A stretch of 64,000 nt of DNA from assembly GCA_029194665.1 (NCBI GenBank), contig JARFXO010000005.1, positions 1-64,000 of the forward strand, in the 5' to 3' direction. Source of the DNA: Nitrospira sp. Its GTDB lineage: Bacteria > Nitrospirota > Nitrospiria > Nitrospirales > Nitrospiraceae. Positions 44,000-53,502 of the stretch are shown here, one piece after another (position 1 is the stretch's first letter; the number at the start of each line of letters is the position of its first letter). Made by a program: the position numbers and the translations under genes. The notes below the pieces were generated by a model that saw only the letters and a program-made list of their open reading frames with translations, did not search any database and was not told the DNA's origin.

Positions 44000-44033
44000 G
44001 AAGGCCCATTCGGCCTCCCGGATGGGCCTTCGG
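44000..44033 (+). terminator. Rho-independent-like terminator
   Basis: AAGGCCCAT pairs with ATGGGCCTT around a 12-base loop, 28 bases after the PCP_red gene, followed by CGGATTGTTTG. The T-run is weak, so confidence is moderate. Confidence 0.6.
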
Positions 44034-44066
44034 ATTGTTTGCGTGCATTCGTTCGGTAGTTCTCGC

Positions 44067-44822
44067 ATGAAGCAGTGGACTTGTTTGCTGTTTGTTCTGG
44101 TACTCATGGTCGTGCAGTCTCCCTGGAGGGCAGATGTGCGCGCCCAATCCTCGCCGGAGCATCATCAAATCTCCATCGCCCCTGGTACAACGAACAATCC
44201 GCACGGCGAACATGCCGAGGGAGGATGGGAGGGGTCTGCGCAAGGCGTTGCCTATTCTGAGTTCAACCATCACTTTGCCGGGCTATTCGTACTGCTGTTT
44301 GGGCTGGCTGAGCTAGGGCATGCGTTGCGGTACCAGCTGCCTTTCTGGACTCGTCTCATTCTGCCAAGCGCACTCGGGGTTATCGGAGCCTATCTGCTGG
44401 TCTGGAGTGACCATCAGGCCTGGCCGATCGGGCCGCTGAGTTTTGTGCAGACGTTTTCCGGACAAGACCCGGAAATTCTCCAGCATAAATTCTATGGAGT
44501 GTTTGCCTCAACTGCTGCGGTGAGTGAGACGCTTCGCCGAATCGGTTGGGCTCGCCATCCGGCCTGGGCGGCTCCAATGCTATTCTTTGGCCTGACCGGA
44601 GCGCTGATGCTCTTTGCCCACTCACATGGGAATCACCCGGGGAATCACACGATCGAGCTGCACCATGCACTTCTCGGAAGCCTCGGTGTCGGGGCTGCCG
44701 TATCGAATGCGATGGTCTCGTGGACTTCCGACGCCTCGCATCATCATGTGAAGAGGTGGGAAATGGCTTGGGGGGGATTTGTGATCGCAATCGGCATTCA
44801 GCTTCTCTTGTATTTTGAGTAG
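44067..44822 (+). CDS. His-rich integral membrane protein, unknown
   Basis: A 251-residue protein with a signal peptide (MKQWTCLLFVLVLMVVQ) and about six transmembrane helices (such as HFAGLFVLLFGLAELGHAL, LPSALGVIGAYLLVW, APMLFFGLTGALMLFAHS). Many histidines lie at helix ends and in loops (HHFAG, HSHGNHPGNHTIELHHALLG, ASHHHVKRW), a pattern of metal or heme proteins such as copper-handling membrane proteins. I do not recognise the family. The start at 44067 is preferred over a frame opening at 43998, which would run through the terminator. Confidence 0.7.
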   Translation: MKQWTCLLFVLVLMVVQSPWRADVRAQSSPEHHQISIAPGTTNNPHGEHAEGGWEGSAQGVAYSEFNHHFAGLFVLLFGLAELGHALRYQLPFWTRLILPSALGVIGAYLLVWSDHQAWPIGPLSFVQTFSGQDPEILQHKFYGVFASTAAVSETLRRIGWARHPAWAAPMLFFGLTGALMLFAHSHGNHPGNHTIELHHALLGSLGVGAAVSNAMVSWTSDASHHHVKRWEMAWGGFVIAIGIQLLLYFE

Positions 44823-44956
44823 ATGGATCGGATCGGCTTCCGACATAATTGACACCTTTCCGAAGCCTGTGCTACGTCTACACCTTCACAGTCATTGTAG
44901 ATGCACCAGACATCTCTAACCAGCCTAGAAGATCGGGCCGGTAGAGGAGGAAGTAT

Positions 44957-45715
44957 ATGGGTGGACATAGTCACTGGGCTACGATCAAACGGCACAAGGG
45001 GGCCCAGGACGCAAAGCGCGGAAAGATCTTCACGCGAATCATCCGGGAGCTTACCATTGCGGCTCGGTCCGGTGGTGACCCCGACGGGAATCCCCGGCTG
45101 CGTCTGGCGATTGCCAAGGCCAAGGAAGCCAACATGCCGGGCGACACCATGAAGAAAGCCGTCCAGCGGGGGACCGGTGAACTACCTGGTGTGACCTATG
45201 AGGAATTTTCGTTAGAGGGATATGGGCCCGGCGGGACGGCACTCCTGCTGGAAATCACCAGCGACAACCGGAACAGGACAGTGGCGGAGGTTCGGAGTCT
45301 TCTGACGAAAAATCACGGAAATATGGCGGAGGCGGGCGCCGTCGCCTGGCAGTTCCATAAGAAGGGGCTCGTCGCGATTGAGAAGGGGAAGGTTGATGAG
45401 GATGGGCTTCTTTCGTTGGCTCTCGACGCCGGGGCGGAGGACGTGAAGGTCGGTGAGAAGAGCTATGAGGTGCTCACCAGTCCTCAAGATTTTGAGGCGG
45501 TGAAGAAAGCGTTGGTCGATGCCAAGATCGAAGCGACGCTTGCGGAAATTACGTATCTTCCTCAGAATACGATCAGACTGGAAGAGAAGTCTGCTGAGCA
45601 AATGCTGAAGTTGATGGAAGTGTTGGACGAGCATGATGATGTCCAGAAGGTCCACGCAAACTTCGATATTCCGGATGAGGTCATGGAGAAAGTCGCTGCA
45701 GCTGCGGCGGGATAA
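44957..45715 (+). CDS. yebC: YebC/PmpR-family regulator or translation factor
   Basis: A 252-residue protein of the YebC/TACO1 family: MGGHSHWATIKRHKGAQDAK RGKIFTRIIRELTIAARSGG, KAKEANMPGDTMKKAVQRGT, GPGGTALLLEITSDNRNRT and NHGNMAEAGAVAWQF. Family members act as transcription regulators or help ribosomes at polyproline stretches. AGGAGGA precedes the ATG. It heads the ruvA-ruvB cluster, but the usual ruvC between them is absent. Confidence 0.95.
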   Translation: MGGHSHWATIKRHKGAQDAKRGKIFTRIIRELTIAARSGGDPDGNPRLRLAIAKAKEANMPGDTMKKAVQRGTGELPGVTYEEFSLEGYGPGGTALLLEITSDNRNRTVAEVRSLLTKNHGNMAEAGAVAWQFHKKGLVAIEKGKVDEDGLLSLALDAGAEDVKVGEKSYEVLTSPQDFEAVKKALVDAKIEATLAEITYLPQNTIRLEEKSAEQMLKLMEVLDEHDDVQKVHANFDIPDEVMEKVAAAAAG

Positions 45716-45759
45716 CCCAGCTCACCACCATGGTTCTTGCCATCGGATAACGAAACCAT

Positions 45760-46368
45760 ATGATCGCCTTTCTCACGGGGCGGTTGGCATTCAAGGCACC
45801 TACCCACCTCACGCTCGATGTGCAGGGGGTCGGGTACGAAGTTCATATTCCACTCAGCACCTATTATTCCCTGCCGAATCTTGACGAAGTCACGGCGCTG
45901 AATATTCATACGCATCTCCGCGAAGATGCGATTCAGCTCTTCGGCTTTCTCTCCCAAAGTGAGAAGCAATCGTTCCTGTTGTTGACGAGCGTGTCGGGCA
46001 TCGGTCCGAAACTTGCCCTCAGTGTGCTTTCGAGTCTGTCGATCACGGATCTTGTTCATGCGATCCAGTCTGAGGATGTCGAAAAGCTTGCGACTGTTCC
46101 CGGGATCGGGAAGAAATCGGCGGGGCGTATTGCACTTGAGCTGAAAGACAAGCTGGACAAAATCCAGGGTGTTCGGCTCCAAACCACTGCCCCTGATGCC
46201 CCTGAAGGGGATGGCCTGTACGAGGACGCATTCTCTGCTCTGGTAAACTTGGGCTATCGTTCCCAGGATACCAAGGAAGCTTTGAAGCGGGTGACAAAGG
46301 CGGCGACAGGGTCATTAACGCTGAAAGAGCTCATCCGCAAAGGGCTTATGGAGCTAGCAAGGGGGTAA
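45760..46368 (+). CDS. ruvA: Holliday junction branch migration protein RuvA
   Basis: A 202-residue protein that binds four-way junctions as a tetramer and recruits RuvB. It shows MIAFLTGRLAFKAPTHLTLD VQGVGYEVHIP (OB domain), SVSGIGPKLALSVLSSL and TVPGIGKKSAGRIALELKDK (two helix-hairpin-helix motifs), and a C-terminal RuvB-binding domain (FSALVNLGYRSQDTKEALKR). Length is normal. It starts 44 bases after yebC. Confidence 0.96.
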   Translation: MIAFLTGRLAFKAPTHLTLDVQGVGYEVHIPLSTYYSLPNLDEVTALNIHTHLREDAIQLFGFLSQSEKQSFLLLTSVSGIGPKLALSVLSSLSITDLVHAIQSEDVEKLATVPGIGKKSAGRIALELKDKLDKIQGVRLQTTAPDAPEGDGLYEDAFSALVNLGYRSQDTKEALKRVTKAATGSLTLKELIRKGLMELARG

Positions 46369-46372
46369 GTCT

Positions 46373-46861
46373 ATGCCGCTCAGCGTGAAGAACATCGGCA
46401 AGATGCTCGTGCACGGCGTCTCGATCGGGGCCATTCTCGTGGTCGTGTTCCCATTTCGGAGTATCGCGCAGGAGGCCACGGAGCCGAAAAGTATCAGAAT
46501 GACCTGCGGAGCCTGCCCGGATGGTTATGCGACGACCGGCGTCACCCAATCCCCGGAAATCTGCAAAGACAGCGATCCGACGCTCGTACAATGTGTGCCG
46601 CTGGGAGCAAACATGCTGGGCGTGTGCGGATCCTGCCCTGATGGGTATGCCGAAATCGGGAGTTCCTCAGTTCCTGTTCGGTGCGGGAGCAAAGACGGTG
46701 GCCGGCTGGCACAATGTCAGTTGAAAACAATGGAGCAGAATTTTCCCGACTCGACTCAGGGATATAAAAGATGTCCTCCTGATTGCGGTAGCACAGCCCA
46801 GCCTGGACAGGGGGCTCTGCCGCCTCCCCCAAAGTATCAACGGATGCAGGAGAGCAAGTAG
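46373..46861 (+). CDS. Exported Cys-rich protein between ruvA and ruvB
   Basis: A 162-residue protein starting MPLSVKNIGKMLVHGVSIGA ILVVVFPF with a likely signal peptide, so it is probably periplasmic. Two tandem repeats follow: MTCGACPDGYATTGVTQSPE ICKDSDPTLVQCVP, and GVCGSCPDGYAEIGSSSVPV RCGSKDGGRLAQCQ, each with four cysteines in equal spacing that could form disulfides. The tail is proline-rich. It starts 4 bases after ruvA and ends 15 bases before ruvB, so it is co-transcribed with them, although a role in recombination is unlikely. I do not recognise the family. Confidence 0.75.
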   Translation: MPLSVKNIGKMLVHGVSIGAILVVVFPFRSIAQEATEPKSIRMTCGACPDGYATTGVTQSPEICKDSDPTLVQCVPLGANMLGVCGSCPDGYAEIGSSSVPVRCGSKDGGRLAQCQLKTMEQNFPDSTQGYKRCPPDCGSTAQPGQGALPPPPKYQRMQESK

Positions 46862-46876
46862 ACAGAGGCTCGCAGC

Positions 46877-47881
46877 ATGACTGAACGGTTCGTAACCAAT
46901 CGTGCTACGGACGAAGAGCGGGGTCAGGAGAATGTTCTTCGACCGCAGACGCTCGATCAATACGTCGGCCAAGACAAAATGAAGGCATCGCTTCGAATTT
47001 GTATCGAAGCAGCCAAGCAGCGGGAAGAGGCACTCGACCATGCCATCTTCTACGGACCACCCGGTCTCGGGAAGACGACCATCGCCCATATTATCGCTAA
47101 GGAAATGGGGTCGACGTTGCGGTCGACGTCAGGGTTGGTCCTAGCCCATGCCGGCGATATGGCGGCGATTCTGACCAATCTTCAGGAACATGATGTGCTC
47201 TTTATCGATGAGATTCACCGGCTGCCCGCGTCCGTTGAGGAAGCCCTGTATCCAGCCATGGAGGATTTTCAGTTGGACCTGGTGATCGGACAAGGACCCG
47301 CCGCGAGAACGGTCAAGCTTGATTTGCCTCCTTTCACGCTTGTGGGGGCGACGACCAGGGCCGGTTCTCTGACGTCCCCGCTGCGGGATCGATTCGGCTT
47401 AGTCTATCGGCTGGAGTTTTATAGGCCGACCGAACTAGAGGCGATTGTGACGCGCTCAGCCGGGGTCTTAGGTATTGGGATTGATCGGGCTGGTGCGGAG
47501 GAAATCTCGCGTCGAGCGCGCGGAACACCGCGGATCGTGAACAGGCTGATTAAAAGGATCAGGGACTATGCCCAAATCAAGGCCGATGGGTATATTACCG
47601 AACAGGTGGCAAAGGAGGGATTGGCCTGGGTTGGCATCGATGAGGCAGGTTTTGACGAGATGGACCGCAAAATCCTGCTGACCGTCATCGAGAAGTTCCA
47701 TGGGGGACCCGTCGGTGTGGAGTCCTTGGCTGCCGCAGTCCAGGAGGACAAGGGGACCATCGAGGATGTGTATGAACCCTACCTCATCCAAGCCGGTTTC
47801 CTGGATCGTACCGGCCGTGGACGACAAGTAACTCGCTTAGCCTACGATCACTTTAAACGGCCCTCTCCCTTGCTGATGTAA
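46877..47881 (+). CDS. ruvB: Holliday junction branch migration ATPase RuvB
   Basis: A 334-residue AAA+ motor driving branch migration with RuvA. Visible are [20 protein letters not shown], Walker [21 protein letters not shown], Walker [21 protein letters not shown], the sensor region [20 protein letters not shown], and the winged-helix end [30 protein letters not shown]. Normal length. Confidence 0.97.
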   Translation: MTERFVTNRATDEERGQENVLRPQTLDQYVGQDKMKASLRICIEAAKQREEALDHAIFYGPPGLGKTTIAHIIAKEMGSTLRSTSGLVLAHAGDMAAILTNLQEHDVLFIDEIHRLPASVEEALYPAMEDFQLDLVIGQGPAARTVKLDLPPFTLVGATTRAGSLTSPLRDRFGLVYRLEFYRPTELEAIVTRSAGVLGIGIDRAGAEEISRRARGTPRIVNRLIKRIRDYAQIKADGYITEQVAKEGLAWVGIDEAGFDEMDRKILLTVIEKFHGGPVGVESLAAAVQEDKGTIEDVYEPYLIQAGFLDRTGRGRQVTRLAYDHFKRPSPLLM

Positions 47882-47930
47882 GCGCTGTCTGTTCGAATGC
47901 TTGGAAGCTCCTGATATCCAAGCGCTATCC

Positions 47931-47960
47931 TTGCATTAGATTCCACCGTTCCTGTAGAAT
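47931..47960 (+). promoter_or_regulatory. Sigma-70-type promoter for the aromatic amino acid operon
   Basis: TTGCAT at 47931 and TAGAAT at 47955 with an 18-base spacer, 82 bases before the pheA start and directly in the ruvB-pheA gap. Confidence 0.6.
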
Positions 47961-48042
47961 TCTCCACTTGCCGATGTGACCCCCCTCCCGTCACAGGGAT
48001 GAGGTAGTCCTCCCGGATCTGGCGTCAGAGGTTTGGCTCACC

Positions 48043-49119
48043 ATGCCAAGAGATATGTTTGAACATCGCAAAGAGATCGACAGGATCGATGACGAAATCG
48101 TTCGGTTGCTCAATGAACGATCGAAGAGCGTCATCGAAATCGGCAAGCTGAAGAAAGAAAAGGATCCAGCAGCCAACTTCCATACTGCGGGCCGAGAAGC
48201 TGAAATTACCGAACGATTAACGAAGCTCAACAGGGGCCCGTTTCCTAGCGAGGCCATCCGATCGGTATATCGTGAAATCATGTCGGCTTCCTTGTCGCTG
48301 GAGGCGCCGCAGAAGGTCGCGTATCTGGGACCGCGAGCGACCTTTACCCACATGGCTTGCATGCAGAAGTTCGGTTCGTCGGTCCAATATATGGCCGTTC
48401 ATAGTATTAAAGAGGTGTTCAGCGAGGTTGAGCGCGGTCGAGCCAATTTCGGCGTGGTGCCGATTGAAAACACCACGGAGGGCGTGGTGAATCACACGCT
48501 CGACATGTTTATCGATTCCAATTTGACGATCTATGGGGAGGTCCTTCAAGAGGTCTCACATCACCTTCTCTCGAAATCCGGACTCATCGAGGATGTGAAG
48601 AAAATCTATTCTCATCCCCATGCCCTTGCACAATGTCGGAATTGGTTGGAGACCAATCTTCCTCATGTGCCGGCGGTTGAAGTGGCAAGTACCGCTCGGG
48701 CAGCCGAACTGTGCATCGATGAACCAGCCTCGACTGCAATTGCGTCGGAATTAGCAGGCCAGCTCTACGGCCTCAAAGTCATTAAGGCCCGCATCGAAGA
48801 TAACCTCAACAACTTTACTCGTTTCCTGATTCTGTCGCAGAAGCCGTCCGAACGAACGGGGAAAGATAAAACGTCGTTATTGTTGTCGGTCAAGGATAAA
48901 GTCGGTGCCCTGTATGATCTCCTCCGCCCGTTTGCTTCTCACGGAATCAACATGACCAAGATCGAATCTCGTCCCTCCCAGCGAAAGGTTTGGGAGTATA
49001 TTTTTTTCGTGGATGTCGAAGGCCATATCAATGAGGAGCGCGTCCATAGAGCGGTGGAGGAAGTAAAGGGACGTTGTCTCTTCATGAAGATTTTGGGTTC
49101 CTACCCAATCCATAACTGA
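48043..49119 (+). CDS. pheA: Chorismate mutase / prephenate dehydratase (P-protein)
   Basis: A 358-residue bifunctional enzyme leading from chorismate to phenylpyruvate. Residues 1-85 are an AroQ chorismate mutase (EIDRIDDEIVRLLNERSKSV). Residues about 90-270 are the dehydratase: VAYLGPRATFTHMACMQKFG, FGVVPIENTTEGVVNHTLDM and the catalytic NNFTRFLIL. Residues 275-358 are an ACT domain for phenylalanine feedback (KVGALYDLLRPFASHGINMT KIESRPS). It is the first gene of pheA-hisC-aroF-tyrA-aroA. Confidence 0.96.
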   Translation: MPRDMFEHRKEIDRIDDEIVRLLNERSKSVIEIGKLKKEKDPAANFHTAGREAEITERLTKLNRGPFPSEAIRSVYREIMSASLSLEAPQKVAYLGPRATFTHMACMQKFGSSVQYMAVHSIKEVFSEVERGRANFGVVPIENTTEGVVNHTLDMFIDSNLTIYGEVLQEVSHHLLSKSGLIEDVKKIYSHPHALAQCRNWLETNLPHVPAVEVASTARAAELCIDEPASTAIASELAGQLYGLKVIKARIEDNLNNFTRFLILSQKPSERTGKDKTSLLLSVKDKVGALYDLLRPFASHGINMTKIESRPSQRKVWEYIFFVDVEGHINEERVHRAVEEVKGRCLFMKILGSYPIHN

Positions 49120-49121
49120 CC

Positions 49122-50228
49122 ATGGCGCTCCAGGTTCATCCAGATATCCTCTCGCTCAATCCGTACGTCCCAGGTAAACCGATCGATGAACTTCAACGAG
49201 AGCTTGGGCTTACCCGGGTCATCAAGCTTGCCTCCAACGAAAATCCACTCGGGCCTTCACCCAAAGCATTGGCAGCGCTGAGTGGTGCGCAGGATCTGCT
49301 GCATCGATATCCGGACGGGGGTGCCTATCGACTTCGACAGGCGATCGCCGATCGTTGGAAAGTGGCAAGAGAGCAGGTGATTCTAGGCAACGGGTCCGAT
49401 GAGATCCTTGGCTTGTTGGCGAGGACGTTCTTGACTCCGGGTGATGAAGCCATCATGGCCGATCACACGTTCGTCATCTATAAAATGGAGGTTACTGCCG
49501 TCCATGGAAAGCCGGTGGTCGTGCCTCTTGTCGATTGGACCCATGATCTTGAGTCGATGGCCCGGGCTGTCACGCCACGAACGCGGGTGCTCTTTCTCTG
49601 CAATCCAAATAATCCGACCGGGACCATCGTATCCGCAGAAGCGGTCGATCGACTCATGGCAAAATTGCCTGAAGATGTCGTCGTCGTGTTTGACGAAGCG
49701 TACTTTGAGTATGTCCGTAGTCCTCGATTTCCCGATGCGATGGCCTACGTGAAACAGGGGCGGAACGCGATCGTGTTAAGAACATTCTCTAAAATCTATG
49801 GGTTGGCGGGATTGCGCGTCGGGTATGGCATCAGCACGTTAGAGATCATCGACCTTCTCAATAGAGTTCGCCCTCCGTTCAATGCCAACAGTCTCGCCCA
49901 GAGAGCCGCGCTGGCTGCGTTGGAAGATGACGAACATGTGGCCAAGAGCCGGACGGTTAACGTGGCTGGGATGGAACAGCTGGAACGGGGGTTGGGTGCG
50001 CTGGGCATCACTTCGGTCCCGAGCGAGACGAATTTTCTCTATTTTGATGCAAAGCAAAGTGGGCGACCGGTGTTTGAAGCATTGCTGCGAGAGGGGATTA
50101 TTGTGCGCCATATCGATGGAACCATGCTTCGTGTCACCATCGGTCAGCCCGACGAAAATGCCGCCTTTCTCCAAGCCCTCGAGAAAGTCTTGCATGGAGA
50201 AGGAGAAGAACTAGCGAGGACATTATGA
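49122..50228 (+). CDS. hisC: Histidinol-phosphate/aromatic aminotransferase
   Basis: A 368-residue class I/II PLP aminotransferase. Visible are RVIKLASNENPLGPSPKALA, FLCNPNNPTGTIVS, DEAYFEYV, the PLP lysine in LRTFSKIYGLAGLRVGYG, and the Arg-containing end MLRVTIGQPDENAAFLQALE. By sequence it is HisC, but its place after pheA and before tyrA argues that it also transaminates phenylpyruvate, hydroxyphenylpyruvate or prephenate. It starts 2 bases after pheA and overlaps aroF by 4. Confidence 0.92.
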   Translation: MALQVHPDILSLNPYVPGKPIDELQRELGLTRVIKLASNENPLGPSPKALAALSGAQDLLHRYPDGGAYRLRQAIADRWKVAREQVILGNGSDEILGLLARTFLTPGDEAIMADHTFVIYKMEVTAVHGKPVVVPLVDWTHDLESMARAVTPRTRVLFLCNPNNPTGTIVSAEAVDRLMAKLPEDVVVVFDEAYFEYVRSPRFPDAMAYVKQGRNAIVLRTFSKIYGLAGLRVGYGISTLEIIDLLNRVRPPFNANSLAQRAALAALEDDEHVAKSRTVNVAGMEQLERGLGALGITSVPSETNFLYFDAKQSGRPVFEALLREGIIVRHIDGTMLRVTIGQPDENAAFLQALEKVLHGEGEELARTL

Positions 50229-51238
50229 TTATCGTGTTGAAGCCAGAAGCATCGGAAAGCGAAGTTGACCATATTATCGACCGATTGAGAGATCTCGGCT
50301 TGAAATCGCAGATCTCCACCGGGCAGGAGCGTACCATTATCGGTGTCATCGGAGACGACCGCATCCTGCACAATCAGCCCTTGACGGCGCTTCCCGGCGT
50401 GGAAAGTGTCCTGCCGATCCTTGCGCCCTGGAAACTGGTCAGTCGTGAGTTTAAAAAGGAAGCCACTATCATCGACGTCAGCGGGGTTAAGATCGGGGCC
50501 AAAAAACTGGCCATCATGGCGGGACCCTGCGCGGTCGAGCGACTTGAGCTTACGGTGGGGATTGCACATGAAGTGAAGGCTTCCGGAGCCACAATTCTTC
50601 GTGGAGGGGCCTATAAGCCCAGAACGTCGCCCTATTCCTTTCAAGGGTTGGGTCGCGAGGGGTTGGATTACTTAGTCGAAGCAAGAAAACAAACCGGGTT
50701 GCCGGTCGTCAGTGAGATCTTGGACACGAGGGATATCGAACTCTTTCTCGAAAAGGCGGACATCATTCAGATCGGCGCTCGGAACATGCAGAACTTCGAG
50801 CTCCTCAAGGAAGTCGGCGCGTACGACAAGCCGGTACTCCTGAAACGGGGCCTGTCGGCGACGATCAAAGAGTTTCTCCTGTCGGCCGAGTACATCATGT
50901 CACGCGGTAACCAGAACGTCATGCTGTGCGAGCGGGGCATTCGCACGTTCGAAACTCAATATCGCAATACACTGGATCTCGCGGCCATTCCCACATTAAA
51001 AGAGCTATCGCATCTGCCGGTTATCGTTGACCCCAGCCATGCCACTGGGAAGTGGGATCTCGTCGCTCCGATGTCAAAGGCCGCAGTTGCAGCCGGGGCC
51101 GACGGCCTGCTCATCGAAGTTCATTCGAACCCAGAATGCGCACTGTGTGACGGTGAAGAGTCCATCAAGCCCTCAAAGTTCAAAGCCTTGATGACTGATC
51201 TCAAAAATATCGCGAAGGCTGTAGGCAGAGAGCTGTAA
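50225..51238 (+). CDS. aroF: DAHP synthase, type I beta with regulatory N-domain
   Basis: A 337-residue enzyme joining phosphoenolpyruvate and erythrose 4-phosphate, the first step of the shikimate pathway. The first 70 residues ([20 protein letters not shown]) form a ferredoxin-like regulatory domain as in Thermotoga-type enzymes. The barrel follows: [78 protein letters not shown] and [19 protein letters not shown]. The start overlaps hisC by 4 bases. Confidence 0.95.
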   Translation: MIIVLKPEASESEVDHIIDRLRDLGLKSQISTGQERTIIGVIGDDRILHNQPLTALPGVESVLPILAPWKLVSREFKKEATIIDVSGVKIGAKKLAIMAGPCAVERLELTVGIAHEVKASGATILRGGAYKPRTSPYSFQGLGREGLDYLVEARKQTGLPVVSEILDTRDIELFLEKADIIQIGARNMQNFELLKEVGAYDKPVLLKRGLSATIKEFLLSAEYIMSRGNQNVMLCERGIRTFETQYRNTLDLAAIPTLKELSHLPVIVDPSHATGKWDLVAPMSKAAVAAGADGLLIEVHSNPECALCDGEESIKPSKFKALMTDLKNIAKAVGREL

Positions 51239-51245
51239 AGCAGGT

Positions 51246-52139
51246 ATGTCCGTTCATTTCAAGCAGGTTGCCATCATTGGAGTGGGGTTGATCGGGGGAT
51301 CGCTCGGCATGATCCTTCGGCGAAAAGCCTTGGCAGGTCGCGTTGTCGGCGTCGGACGGCGTATCGAGAATCTCAAGACAGCGGTCGCGCTCGGAGCCAT
51401 TGATCGGTACGTTGCCGATCCGCAAGAGGGTGTGCGTGGTGCGGATTTGGTGGTCCTTGCGACACCTGTCGATACCTATGAGCGGCACCTCCATGAATGG
51501 GCGCACTGTCTGGCTCCTGGTGCGATCGTCAGCGATGTGGGCAGTGTGAAAGGAACCTTGGTCGAACGGTCGGAATCGGCTTTGCCGACAAGCGTGCACT
51601 TCGTGGGGGCCCATCCGATCGCAGGAAAGGAAAAAACAGGAGTCGCTGCCGGGTCGGATCAGCTGTTCACGGGCGCGCGCTGCATTCTGACCCCGACGAA
51701 CCGAACGGATCCCACGGCACTGGAGCGAATCCGGCAACTGTGGGAACAGGCCGGTTCGATTGTCTTAACAATGGATCCTCATCTGCATGACCAAATCCTG
51801 GGTGCGGTCAGTCATCTACCCCATGTGGCTGCCTTTGCACTTATGAATGCCCTGGCCGAGCTTCGTGATCAGCAGGTGCCTTCCTTGGACCTTGCCGGCC
51901 ATTCTGGGGGAGGATTGCGGGATACCACCAGGATCGCCGCGAGTTCTCCTGAAATGTGGCGAGACATTTTCTTGTGGAATCGGGATAATGTAGTGGCTTA
52001 TATCGACCGGTATGCACAGGCCCTGGAAGAATTGAAGCAAGCGATCAAACGTGGGGATGCAGCCGCAATTGAGAAGTTGCTTGAACGTGCGAAAGATGAG
52101 CGTGAAAAATTGAACAGTTCCTCTCCGAGCAACTCATGA
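51246..52139 (+). CDS. tyrA: Prephenate dehydrogenase
   Basis: A 297-residue oxidoreductase. The NAD(P)-binding start is AIIGVGLIGGSLGMILRRKA. Later come ADLVVLATPVDTYERHLHEW, SDVGSVKGTLVER and HFVGAHPIAGKEKTGVAAGS with the catalytic His, and LLFTGARC-like binding residues. It makes 4-hydroxyphenylpyruvate, or tyrosine if it uses arogenate; the sequence does not decide. No ACT domain is attached. It overlaps aroA by 4 bases. Confidence 0.94.
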   Translation: MSVHFKQVAIIGVGLIGGSLGMILRRKALAGRVVGVGRRIENLKTAVALGAIDRYVADPQEGVRGADLVVLATPVDTYERHLHEWAHCLAPGAIVSDVGSVKGTLVERSESALPTSVHFVGAHPIAGKEKTGVAAGSDQLFTGARCILTPTNRTDPTALERIRQLWEQAGSIVLTMDPHLHDQILGAVSHLPHVAAFALMNALAELRDQQVPSLDLAGHSGGGLRDTTRIAASSPEMWRDIFLWNRDNVVAYIDRYAQALEELKQAIKRGDAAAIEKLLERAKDEREKLNSSSPSNS

Positions 52140-53458
52140 CATCATTGACGATCACACCGGGCCGGCCACTCAAAGGAATGACGACAGTTCCTGGCGACAA
52201 GTCTCTTACCCATCGGGCGATCATCCTTACCGCACTGGCAGAAGGAACGAGCACGATAGTGAACTATTGCCAGGGAGAGGACTGTCTGAACACGATGAGG
52301 GCTTTTCGGGGACTGGGAATTCCCATCACGCAGACTCCGACCGAATTAACCGTCTGCGGGAAGGGGTTTTGGGGGTTATCCGAACCAATCGCTCCGATCG
52401 ACTGCGGCAACTCTGGAACCGGGATGCGTCTGCTTACAGGCCTCTTGGCCGGACAAGATTTCTTCTCAGTGCTCACCGGCGACGAATCGATCAGACGGCG
52501 TCCTATGGGGCGGGTCGTCAAGCCACTGCGTGAGATGGGCGCGGTTATCGGAGGGCGTAAAGGCGGAGAACTGGCTCCCCTGGCGATTACAGGAGCTGGC
52601 CTTCACGGCATCGAGTACACCTCGACCGTGTCCAGCGCGCAGATCAAGTCGTCCCTCCTGCTCGCCGGCCTCTTTGCTCAAGGGAAGACTCGGTATAAGG
52701 AGCCAAGTCTGTCACGAGACCATACCGAGCGGATGTTCCAGTTCTTTGGGATTCCTCTCGCAAAAGAAGCAGGGACCCTGGTCTTACAAGGGCGACCTTC
52801 GAGCGGTTGGGGAGGCGTGCATGTGACCATTCCAGGCGATTTCTCGGCGGCCGCATTCTTCATCGTCGGAGCAACGATCGTGCAGGGATCCGACATCACC
52901 ATTCACAATGTCGGGATGAATCCGACGAGAACCGGCCTCATCGAGGTGATGAGGAAGATGGGAGCCGACATTCAGGTTCTGGGCTTGCGAGAAGCGGCCG
53001 GTGAACCGACCGGGGACCTTCGTGTGAAGGCATCCGCACTGAAAGGTGTGACGATCGGTCACGACCTCATTCCGAAAACGATCGATGAATTTCCCGTATT
53101 GTGTGTGGCTGCCGCCGTGGCGGAGGGGGATACCGTGATTTCCGGAGCAGCGGAACTCCGAATCAAAGAGAGCGATCGTATTGCGACCATGAGCGGAGAG
53201 TTGAGGGCCATGGGAGCTGTAGTTGAGGAACGGCCGGACGGGATGATCATCCATGGATTAGGCCGAGGTGGAGAGAACGGCAAGTTGAGAGCTGCGGACA
53301 AGGCCCGCAGTCATGGAGACCATCGTGTGGCCATGTCTCTCGCCATCGGTGGCCTTACGGCGGAGCAAAGCATGACGATTGCCGACACGGGCTGCGTGGA
53401 TACGTCATTTCCAAACTTTGAGCAGACACTCGTCGATTTGTTGACACCACTTGCGTGA
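52136..53458 (+). CDS. aroA: 5-enolpyruvylshikimate-3-phosphate synthase
   Basis: A 440-residue enzyme of the shikimate pathway with the typical inverse alpha-beta barrels. Visible are TVPGDKSLTHRAIILTALAE, DCGNSGTGMRLLTGLLAGQD, VSSAQIKSSLLLAGLFAQG, GDFSAAAFFIVGATIV, DEFPVLCVAAAVAEG, ELRIKESDRIATM and SHGDHRVAMSLAIGGL. These include the phosphoenolpyruvate-binding Lys, Arg and Glu residues. It closes the aromatic operon; cmk follows 44 bases later. Confidence 0.96.
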   Translation: MTSLTITPGRPLKGMTTVPGDKSLTHRAIILTALAEGTSTIVNYCQGEDCLNTMRAFRGLGIPITQTPTELTVCGKGFWGLSEPIAPIDCGNSGTGMRLLTGLLAGQDFFSVLTGDESIRRRPMGRVVKPLREMGAVIGGRKGGELAPLAITGAGLHGIEYTSTVSSAQIKSSLLLAGLFAQGKTRYKEPSLSRDHTERMFQFFGIPLAKEAGTLVLQGRPSSGWGGVHVTIPGDFSAAAFFIVGATIVQGSDITIHNVGMNPTRTGLIEVMRKMGADIQVLGLREAAGEPTGDLRVKASALKGVTIGHDLIPKTIDEFPVLCVAAAVAEGDTVISGAAELRIKESDRIATMSGELRAMGAVVEERPDGMIIHGLGRGGENGKLRAADKARSHGDHRVAMSLAIGGLTAEQSMTIADTGCVDTSFPNFEQTLVDLLTPLA

Positions 53459-53502
53459 GAACCGTGCAACCGATAGGAGGGTTCGAGAAGTGTGGGGGTT
53501 GA

